A stretch of DNA of 64,000 nucleotides, taken from NCBI RefSeq assembly GCF_019655855.1, contig NZ_BPFX01000025.1, positions 1 through 64,000 on the forward strand. Reading direction: 5' to 3'. Position numbers and translations under genes: made by a program. A model generated the notes under the pieces. It saw only the letters and a list, made by a program, of their open reading frames with translations, made no database searches and had not been told where the DNA came from. Positions 37,124 to 43,822 of this stretch are shown in pieces. The stretch is from Pseudomonas paralcaligenes (GTDB lineage Bacteria; Pseudomonadota; Gammaproteobacteria; Pseudomonadales; Pseudomonadaceae). The first letter of the stretch is position 1. Each line of letters starts with the position of its first letter.

Positions 37124-37966
37124 ATGTCCGTCTCCGTGCTTGCCGAGCTGCTCAAACAGAACGAACAGAACCTGCTGGAAAAATGGATGGCCGCCCAGCG
37201 CGTCGCCGGCATCCGCGTCGACCTGATCGACGAGAACACCGTGGAGGAGAACTCCCGGGAGCTGATCAAGGCCTTCATCATGGCCCTCGCCCAGGGCTCG
37301 GACAGTATCGAGGACCCGGCCTGGAAGCCGCTCAAGGCCCAGCTCGAACGCCTGTCGGTGAGCCAGGCCCGCCAGGGCTTCAGCCCGTCCGAGACCGCCA
37401 CCTTCGTGTTCTCCCTCAAGGAACCGCTGTTCGACCTGATCCAGAACCAGGGCGAAAAGGCCATCGAACTGGTCTGGCTGCTCAGCAAGCTGATCGACAA
37501 GCTCGGCCTGTTCAGCCTCGAATACTTCATGGCCGGCCGCGAGCTGGTGATCCGCGAACAGCAGGAAAGCCTGCTGGAGCTGTCCACCCCCGTGGTCCAG
37601 CTGTGGGACGGCGTGCTGGCCGTGCCGCTGATCGGCGCGCTGGACAGCAACCGCACGCAGATCGTGATGGAGGCGCTGCTGGAGAAGATCGTCGAGACCG
37701 AGTCCGACATCGCCATCATCGACATCACCGGCGTACCGACCGTGGACACCATGGTCGCCCAGCACCTGCTCAAGACCATCACCGCCGCCAAGCTGATGGG
37801 CGCCAAGTGCATCATCAGCGGCATCCGCCCGCAGATCGCCGCCACCATCGTCCACCTCGGCGTGGAACTGGGCGACGTGGTGACCAAGGCCTCCCTGGTC
37901 GACGCCTTCAAGCTGGCCCTCAAGGAGCTGAACGTCCGCATGACCCGCGTGGAAAAGACGCGCTGA
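37124..37966 (+). CDS. rsbR: Stressosome scaffold/sensor RsbR
   Basis: 280 residues. The N-terminal ~150 residues are an all-helical RsbRD_N-like sensor domain (NLLEKWMAAQ, QARQGFSPSETATFVFSL), not a globin. The C-terminal STAS domain (~160-275) carries IIDITGVPTVDTMVAQHLLK; Thr209 corresponds to the RsbT-phosphorylated Thr205 of B. subtilis RsbRA. The second site, Thr171, is Ser175 here (ALDSNRT). RsbR and RsbS assemble the stressosome shell, which holds RsbT until phosphorylated. First gene of six; AAGGAAA precedes the ATG. Confidence 0.9.
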   Translation: MSVSVLAELLKQNEQNLLEKWMAAQRVAGIRVDLIDENTVEENSRELIKAFIMALAQGSDSIEDPAWKPLKAQLERLSVSQARQGFSPSETATFVFSLKEPLFDLIQNQGEKAIELVWLLSKLIDKLGLFSLEYFMAGRELVIREQQESLLELSTPVVQLWDGVLAVPLIGALDSNRTQIVMEALLEKIVETESDIAIIDITGVPTVDTMVAQHLLKTITAAKLMGAKCIISGIRPQIAATIVHLGVELGDVVTKASLVDAFKLALKELNVRMTRVEKTR

Positions 37967-37976
37967 GGAGCCCGCC

Positions 37977-38402
37977 ATGGTAGATCGCATTCCGATTCTC
38001 AAGATGGGCAGATACCTGCTGCTGAGCATCCAGGTGGACATGCACGACCAGCTGGCCATGGACCTGCAGGAGGACCTCACCGAGCAGATCGTGCGGCACA
38101 AGGCCAAGGGCGTGCTGATCGACATCTCTTCGCTGGAGATCGTCGACTCGTTCATCGGCCGCATGCTGTCCCACATCGCCAACGTGTCGAGGATCCTCGA
38201 CGCCAAGGTCATCGTCGTCGGCATGCAGCCCGCGGTGGCCATCACCCTGGTCGAGCTGGGGCTGTCGCTGGATGGCATCGCCACCGCACTGAACATCGAA
38301 AAAGGCATGCGCTGGCTGGAAAACAGTGTCAGCGAGGACGATATCGCCGGGGAGCCCGAGAGTGACGAAGACACAGACGCTCCCACTGAAACAGGAAACT
38401 GA
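37977..38402 (+). CDS. rsbS: Stressosome core STAS protein RsbS
   Basis: 141 residues. One STAS domain with VLIDISSLEIVDSFIGRML; Ser58 matches the RsbT target Ser59 of B. subtilis RsbS. An acidic C-terminal tail (SEDDIAGEPESDEDTDAPTE) extends beyond the usual ~120 residues, and part of its coding sequence overlaps the rsbT start by 41 nt, so the tail may be a by-product of the overlap. 10 nt after rsbR. Confidence 0.92.
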   Translation: MVDRIPILKMGRYLLLSIQVDMHDQLAMDLQEDLTEQIVRHKAKGVLIDISSLEIVDSFIGRMLSHIANVSRILDAKVIVVGMQPAVAITLVELGLSLDGIATALNIEKGMRWLENSVSEDDIAGEPESDEDTDAPTETGN

Positions 38403-38760
38403 CATCGTCCTCATCCGCCAGCAGGTGCGCAAGGCGGCCGAGGAGGCCCGCCTGGGCCTGGTCTCGCAGACCAAGATCGTCACCGCGGCCAGCGAGATCG
38501 CGCGTAACGCGCTGATCTACGGCGGTGGCGGCGAGTGCCTGCTCGAAACCACCCTGCGCGGCGGGCGCACCGCGCTGCGCCTGGTCATTTCCGACCAGGG
38601 CCCCGGCATCGCCGACATCGAACGCGCGCTGGTCGACGGCTACACCTCGGGCAGCGGCCTGGGGCTGGGCCTCAGCGGCTCGCGGCGGCTGGTGGACGAA
38701 TTCTCCATCGAGAGCCAGCCCGGCCTCGGCACGACGGTGGAACTGTGGAAGTGGAAATGA
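38362..38760 (+). CDS. rsbT: Switch serine/threonine kinase RsbT
   Basis: 132 residues from a GTG with GGGGAG about 8 nt upstream. HATPase (GHKL) kinase: N-box AASEIARNALIYG, G1 DQGPGIADIERAL, G2 GSGLGLGLSGSRRLVDEF. It phosphorylates RsbS and RsbR, is then released, and activates a downstream partner. In Bacillus that is RsbU; here the likely partners are the two kinases encoded downstream. Ends in an ATGA overlap with the next gene. Confidence 0.92.
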   Translation: MTKTQTLPLKQETDIVLIRQQVRKAAEEARLGLVSQTKIVTAASEIARNALIYGGGGECLLETTLRGGRTALRLVISDQGPGIADIERALVDGYTSGSGLGLGLSGSRRLVDEFSIESQPGLGTTVELWKWK

Positions 38761-39731
38761 TCGAGCGGCCCCTCCAGTTCGCCCATGCGGTGACCCACGA
38801 GGCGCACGCGGACGCCGTGCGCCGCGCCGTGGTCCGCCATGCCGGCCAGTTGTGCGACGACGAGGCGCTGAGCGGCCGCGTCGCCGTGGTGGTGCAGGAG
38901 ATGGCGCGCAACCTGGTGCTGCACGCCAATGGCGGCGAAATGTTCCATTACCAGGACGACGAGCGCCTGGAACTGCTGGCGGTCGACCGCGGCCCCGGCA
39001 TGGCCGACGTCGCCCGCTGCCTCACCGACAGCTATTCCACCACCGGCACCCTGGGCGCCGGTCTGGGCGCCATCAGCCGGCTGTCCGACCGTTTCGACAT
39101 CTATTCCCAGCCGGGCCAGGGCACGGTGGTGTTCGCCCAGTTCCGCTTCCGCCCGGCACCGGCGCCACTGCTGTCGGCAGGCCTGTGCACGCCCTACCCG
39201 GGCGAGGAGGTCAGCGGCGATGCCTGGGCGGTCAGGGACAACCGCGTGCTGGTGTGCGACGGCCTCGGCCACGGCCACGCCGCCCACGCGGCCAGCGGCA
39301 AGGCGCGCCAGCTGTTCCTCCAGCACGACCCGGCGCTGCCGCTGGAAAACCTGCTCGAACGCCTGCACCGGGCGCTGGCCTCGACCCGCGGCGGCGCCGT
39401 GGCCCTGGCCGAGATACTGCCGGAGCAGGCCCAGGTGCGATTCTGCGGCATGGGCAACATCGCCGGCGTGCTGCACGACGGCCGCAGCCGCAGCATGGTG
39501 TCCGGCAACGGCACGGTGGGCTACCGGATCGGCCGCATCCAGAGCTTCAGCTATCCCTGGTCGCCGGACACGCTGATGATGCTGGCGTCCGACGGCATCA
39601 ATACCCGCCACGACCTGTCCGCCTACCCCGGCCTGGCCAGGCGGCATCCGGCGGTGATCGCCGCGGTGATCCACCGCGACTTCAGGCGCCATAACGACGA
39701 CGCGACGGTGGTGGTGATGAAGCATGCATGA
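38757..39731 (+). CDS. RsbT-like ATPase fused to RsbX/SpoIIE-type phosphatase
   Basis: 324 residues. Residues 1-138 are a GHKL ATPase domain resembling RsbT/RsbW (VVVQEMARNLVLHANGGE, DRGPGMADV, GTLGAGLGAI). Residues ~145-324 are a PP2C/SpoIIE phosphatase (EEVSGDAW, VCDGLGHGHAAHAASG, ASDGINTR, HNDDATVVVM) like RsbX, which strips phosphate from RsbS-P and RsbR-P to reset the stressosome. Bacillus RsbX is only the phosphatase half. Overlaps rsbT by 4 nt and the hybrid kinase by 8 nt. Confidence 0.88.
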   Translation: MIERPLQFAHAVTHEAHADAVRRAVVRHAGQLCDDEALSGRVAVVVQEMARNLVLHANGGEMFHYQDDERLELLAVDRGPGMADVARCLTDSYSTTGTLGAGLGAISRLSDRFDIYSQPGQGTVVFAQFRFRPAPAPLLSAGLCTPYPGEEVSGDAWAVRDNRVLVCDGLGHGHAAHAASGKARQLFLQHDPALPLENLLERLHRALASTRGGAVALAEILPEQAQVRFCGMGNIAGVLHDGRSRSMVSGNGTVGYRIGRIQSFSYPWSPDTLMMLASDGINTRHDLSAYPGLARRHPAVIAAVIHRDFRRHNDDATVVVMKHA

Positions 39732-41487
39732 CACACGGCGTATCGCCACCCTGCACATCCGCGAGGAAACCGACGTGGTCGCCTGCCGGCAGAGTGCCAA
39801 GCGCATCGCCGGCTGGCTCGAACTGCCCCAGCTGGAGCAGATCCGCTTCGCCACCGCCGTGTCGGAACTGGCGCGCAACGTGTTCCAGTACGCGGGCCAG
39901 GGCACCTTCCATTTCGACCTGGCGGAGAACGCCGCCGGCCAGCTCGCCGGCCTCTGCTTCGAGGCCGTGGACCAGGGCCCGGGCATCGCCGCGATAGAGC
40001 GCATCCTCGACGGCAGCTACGTCTCGCCCACCGGCATGGGCATCGGCCTGCGCGGCGCCCAGCGGCTGATGGACGACTTCGACATCGAAACCTCGGCCAG
40101 GGGCACCCGCATCCACGCGCGCAAGCTGATCCACCCGCCCCGCCCCTTCCCCACGCCGTCGCGGATCGGCGCGATCCGCGACCAGTTGCAGGACGAAGGC
40201 GCGGCCGACCCCTACATCGAGCTGCAGGTGCGCGGCACCGAACTGATGCTGACCGCCGCCGAGCTGCAGACCAAGCAGCAGGAGCTGGAAGCTACCAACC
40301 AGGAGCTGGAGAACACCAACAAGGGCGTGGTGGCGCTCTATTCCGAGCTGGAGAAGGCCACCGAAGAAGTGCGCGAGGCGAGCGAGTCGAAGAGCCGCTT
40401 CTTCGCCAACATGACCCACGAGATCCGCACGCCGATCAACATCGTCGAGAACATCAGCAAGCTGCTGCTCAAGGGTATCGACGGCCCGCTCAATCCCGAG
40501 CAGTACAAGCAGGTGTCGTTCATCAGCGACGCGGCCTCCGAGCTGTCCGACCTGGTCAACGAGCTGCTCGACATCTCCGAGGCCGAGTCCGGGCGCATCG
40601 AGATCACGCCGGTATGCTTCACCCTCGGCGACTTCGTCGAGCAGCTGCGCCAGTTCGTCGGTGCGCTGTCCCAGCGCTTCCCGGCGCTGGACTGGGAAGT
40701 GGCCGGCGCGCCGCATGACGTGGAGCTGGAGACCGACCGTCACCGGCTGTTCCAGATCATGCGCAACCTGATCGGCAATGCCTTCAAGTACACCCCGTCC
40801 GGCCGGGTCTGCGTGCGCGCCTACCTGCCGGACGAGGACAGCGTCGAGTTCCTGGTGGAAGACACCGGCATCGGCATCGCCCCGGAGAACCACGCCCGGG
40901 TGTTCGAGGAATTCCTCCGCGTGCGCAACCCGAGCCGCACCCAGATCCAGGGCACCGGCCTCGGCCTGCCCCTGGCGCGGCGCCTGGCCGCCCTGCTGCA
41001 TGGCGAGATCAGCCTGAACAGCGAGCTGGGCCAGGGCAGCCGCTTCCTGCTGCGGGTCGACCGCCGCCACGGCAGCGTCGACGGCGAACCGGCCGCGCTC
41101 GACCTCGAGGGCATCAACATCCTGCTGATCGACGACAGCGAAGCCGACCGCTACCTGCTCTCGCGCCTGCTGCAGCCCTACCACCCGGTGATCATCGAGG
41201 CCGTCACGGCGGCGTCGAGCATCGACAAGCTGCACGCCATCCGCCCGGACATCATCTTCCTCGACCTCGACCTGCCGGACATCGCCGGCGAGGACCTGCT
41301 GGAGAGCATGGACTGGAGCATGCACGCGCGGGTGCTGGTCAATACCGCCAAGGCGCTCGACGACACCATGCTGGAGCGCCTCGGCCGCCAGTGCCGGGCT
41401 ATCCTGCACAAGTCCCGTCCCGATTACCCGGAGCAGGTCCTGCACCATGTGCGGCGCCTGGCGGAGGAGCAACGCGATGCGTACTAG
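39724..41487 (+). CDS. Hybrid histidine kinase with N-terminal RsbT-like domain
   Basis: 587 residues. Order: RsbT-like GHKL domain (1-135: AVSELARNVFQYAG, DQGPGIAAIERIL, GMGIGLRGAQRL); coiled coil (~165-225); HisKA with MTHEIRTPIN (His232); HATPase_c (NLIGNAFKYTP, EDTGIGIAP, GTGLGLPLARR); C-terminal receiver (ILLIDDSEADRYLL, phosphoacceptor Asp ~514 in FLDLDLPD). No membrane segment, so a cytoplasmic sensor. The RsbT-like domain could dock on the stressosome in place of, or together with, RsbT. Confidence 0.88.
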   Translation: MHDTRRIATLHIREETDVVACRQSAKRIAGWLELPQLEQIRFATAVSELARNVFQYAGQGTFHFDLAENAAGQLAGLCFEAVDQGPGIAAIERILDGSYVSPTGMGIGLRGAQRLMDDFDIETSARGTRIHARKLIHPPRPFPTPSRIGAIRDQLQDEGAADPYIELQVRGTELMLTAAELQTKQQELEATNQELENTNKGVVALYSELEKATEEVREASESKSRFFANMTHEIRTPINIVENISKLLLKGIDGPLNPEQYKQVSFISDAASELSDLVNELLDISEAESGRIEITPVCFTLGDFVEQLRQFVGALSQRFPALDWEVAGAPHDVELETDRHRLFQIMRNLIGNAFKYTPSGRVCVRAYLPDEDSVEFLVEDTGIGIAPENHARVFEEFLRVRNPSRTQIQGTGLGLPLARRLAALLHGEISLNSELGQGSRFLLRVDRRHGSVDGEPAALDLEGINILLIDDSEADRYLLSRLLQPYHPVIIEAVTAASSIDKLHAIRPDIIFLDLDLPDIAGEDLLESMDWSMHARVLVNTAKALDDTMLERLGRQCRAILHKSRPDYPEQVLHHVRRLAEEQRDAY

Positions 41488-42583
41488 ACGAGTCCTCATC
41501 GTCGACGACATGGAAGCCAACCGCTACGTGCTGCGCAAGATCCTCGCCAGCGAGTCGAACTTCCAGATCCTCGAGGCCGGCACCGGCGCCGCGGGCCTGG
41601 CGCTGATGGTCGAGGGTGTCGACCTGGTGATCCTCGACATCAACCTGCCGGACATGACCGGCTTCGAGCTGATCCAGCGGGCCGAACAGGCCCTCGGCCC
41701 GGCACGCCTGCCGGCGATCATCAACATCTCTGCCACCTTCATCAGCGGCAAGGACAAGGCCACCGGCCTCAACACCGGCGCCCGTGCCTACCTGACCCAC
41801 CCGATCAACCCGGAAGAGGTCATGGCCACCATCACCAGCCTGCTCAATAGCAACACCCGGCTGGAGCGGGTCGAGCGCCAGCGCAACTGGGCCGAGGCGC
41901 GCAACGAGCAGTTGGGCAAGGAAAAGATCATGCTCGAGCGCTTCATGCGCTCGTTCAGCCACGACCTGCGCTCGCCGCTGGCCGCGGCGGTGATGGCCAC
42001 CGGCCTGATGCAGCGCAACCCGGCGCGGCGCACCGAGCAGTTGCTGGACGTGCTGCAGGAGAACCTCAAGCGCATCGACGAGATGGTCGCCAACCTGCTG
42101 GACATTTCCCACGTCAGCGTCGGCGGCGGCATCAAGCTCAGCGGCGAGCCGCTGGAGCTGCCCGCCCTGCTGCGCGATGCCACGGCCAACCTGGCGCTGC
42201 AGGTGGAGAACCCGCTGCAGCTGCGCATCGACGAGGACTCGGGCGTAGTGGAATGGGACCGGGCGGCCTTCCTGCGGATTCTCGACAACCTGGTGGGCAA
42301 CGCCGCCAAGCACGGCGTCGAGGGCGAATCGATCCACATCGAGCAGCGCCGCGAGGGCGACTGGGTGCGGCTGGTGGTCAGCAACCGGGGAGCATTCCCC
42401 GAGGAAGTGCTGAGCAACCTCGCCACGCCCTACTTCATCTCCAGCCGCAGCGACACCAAGGGCTGGGGCCTGGGCCTGCCGATCGTCAAGGCGCTCATCG
42501 AAAGCTTCGGCGGCCAGGTGCGCTTCGGCAACGCCGACGGCATGGCCCAGGTCGAGCTGCAGTTGCCGGTGTCGATCAGGTAG
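41477..42583 (+). CDS. Response regulator-histidine kinase (REC-HisKA-HATPase)
   Basis: 368 residues. N-terminal receiver (VLIVDDMEANRYVL, phosphoacceptor Asp54 in LVILDINLPD), helical linker, HisKA with SFSHDLRSPL (His162), HATPase_c (LDNLVGNAAKHG, GWGLGLPIVKAL). No output DNA-binding, GGDEF or phosphatase domain. A phosphorelay from the upstream hybrid kinase to this receiver is plausible, with a further target elsewhere in the genome. Overlaps the previous gene by 11 nt. Last gene of the operon; a terminator follows. Confidence 0.88.
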   Translation: MRTRRVLIVDDMEANRYVLRKILASESNFQILEAGTGAAGLALMVEGVDLVILDINLPDMTGFELIQRAEQALGPARLPAIINISATFISGKDKATGLNTGARAYLTHPINPEEVMATITSLLNSNTRLERVERQRNWAEARNEQLGKEKIMLERFMRSFSHDLRSPLAAAVMATGLMQRNPARRTEQLLDVLQENLKRIDEMVANLLDISHVSVGGGIKLSGEPLELPALLRDATANLALQVENPLQLRIDEDSGVVEWDRAAFLRILDNLVGNAAKHGVEGESIHIEQRREGDWVRLVVSNRGAFPEEVLSNLATPYFISSRSDTKGWGLGLPIVKALIESFGGQVRFGNADGMAQVELQLPVSIR

Positions 42584-42665
42584 TAGCCCCGGCGCGGCCT
42601 CGAAGGGCGCATCTTGCGATTGCTGTCAGCAGATAGGCCGCGCGAACCGAGAAAGATGAGCAATG

Positions 42666-42694
42666 AAAAACGCCCGGGCATGCCCGGGCGTTTT
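42666..42694. terminator. Bidirectional terminator
   Basis: AAAAACGCCCGGGCA/TGCCCGGGCGTTTT: a 9-10 bp GC stem flanked by A and T runs, between the convergent stressosome operon and the symporter gene. It serves both strands. Confidence 0.92.
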
Positions 42695-42709
42695 CGTTTA
42701 CAGAAGGGA

Positions 42710-43606
42710 TCAGCCTGCCGCCTTGGCCTCCTCGGCCAGTTCCTTGCCGTGGGCGTAGTTGACCCACCAGCCGAAGGCGGCGGCGGTGAAGAACATGAAG
42801 AAGCTGTAGATGGCCGCCGGGATGCCCATGGTCGGGTTGTTCAGCAGCGACGGGCTCAGCGCCAGGGCGATGGCCAGGGTGCCGTTGTGGATGCCGATCT
42901 CCATGCCGATGGCCACGGCCTGGCGCTGGGGCAGCTTGAGCAAGCGCGGCACGAAGTAGCCGACCCCCAGGCTGATCAGGTTGAACAGCAGCGCCGCCAT
43001 GCCGACCACCGGGGCGTACTCGACCACGGTCTGCCAGTCCTTGACGAAGGCCAGCACGATCACCAGCACCAGGAACAGCGCGGAGATGATCTTCACCGGC
43101 TTCTCCATGGCCTGGGCGAAACCCGGCGCCAGCCTGCGGATCACCATGCCGATGGCCACCGGGCCGAGGACGATGGCGAACACCTGCACCACCTTGGCGA
43201 ACTGCAGCGGAATGGCCTGGTCGCCCTCCATGAAGTAGGCCAGCGACAGGTTGACGATGAACGGCATGGTGAGGATGGCGATCACCGAGTTGACCGCCGT
43301 GAGGGTCACGTTCAGCGCTACGTCGCCGTGGGCCAGGTGGCTGTAGAGGTTGGCCGAGGTGCCGCCGGGCGAGGCCGCCAGCAGCATCAGGCCGACCGCC
43401 AGCGCCGGCGCCAGGCCGAAGCCCTTGGCGATCAGGAAGCACAGGAACGGCAGCAGCAGGATCTGGCAGACGAGGCCGATCAGCACCGGCTTGGGAAATT
43501 TCACCACCCGGGCGAAGTCGGCCAGGGTCAGGGACAGGCCCAGCCCGAGCATGATGATGCCGAGGGCAATGGGGAGGAACGCGGTCAGCAAGGGCGAAGC
43601 GGTCAT
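42710..43606 (-). CDS. Bile acid:sodium symporter family transporter
   Basis: 298 residues, about nine to ten membrane segments. BASS/SBF family: PVLIGLVCQILLLPFLCF, AASPGGTSANLYSHLAHGDVALNVTLTAVNSV (conserved sodium/substrate crossover), and GIHNGTLAIALA. The bacterial substrates vary (organic acids, steroids, pantoate), so the substrate is unknown. ATG 43606 was chosen because the frame stays open far beyond, through the antisense of the P-type ATPase, an artefact of GC bias. Divergent from that ATPase. Confidence 0.9.
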   Translation of the reverse strand: MTASPLLTAFLPIALGIIMLGLGLSLTLADFARVVKFPKPVLIGLVCQILLLPFLCFLIAKGFGLAPALAVGLMLLAASPGGTSANLYSHLAHGDVALNVTLTAVNSVIAILTMPFIVNLSLAYFMEGDQAIPLQFAKVVQVFAIVLGPVAIGMVIRRLAPGFAQAMEKPVKIISALFLVLVIVLAFVKDWQTVVEYAPVVGMAALLFNLISLGVGYFVPRLLKLPQRQAVAIGMEIGIHNGTLAIALALSPSLLNNPTMGIPAAIYSFFMFFTAAAFGWWVNYAHGKELAEEAKAAG

Positions 43607-43822
43607 TATTCTTGTATCTCCGATTGAACCGCCCCGATTCTTGACGAGACGGTTAGGCGATGTAACTGGCCGATCGTGCCAAACATGAGGGTTTCTCGTT
43701 ACAGAATGCAAAAAATTCGCCGGTAACCGGGGCCGGCGATGCCGTCTAGCCTTGCTCTGGGTCAAGACCGGCGCATCGCTGCTCGCCCAGCGTGTAATAA
43801 AAGAGAGCGAAGGAACCCCCGC

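Noticed and set aside
41447..41476. Upstream ATG for the last stressosome-operon gene
   Set aside because: MRTRRVLIVDD is the standard receiver-domain start; the extra ten residues would extend further into the preceding gene without a ribosome site.
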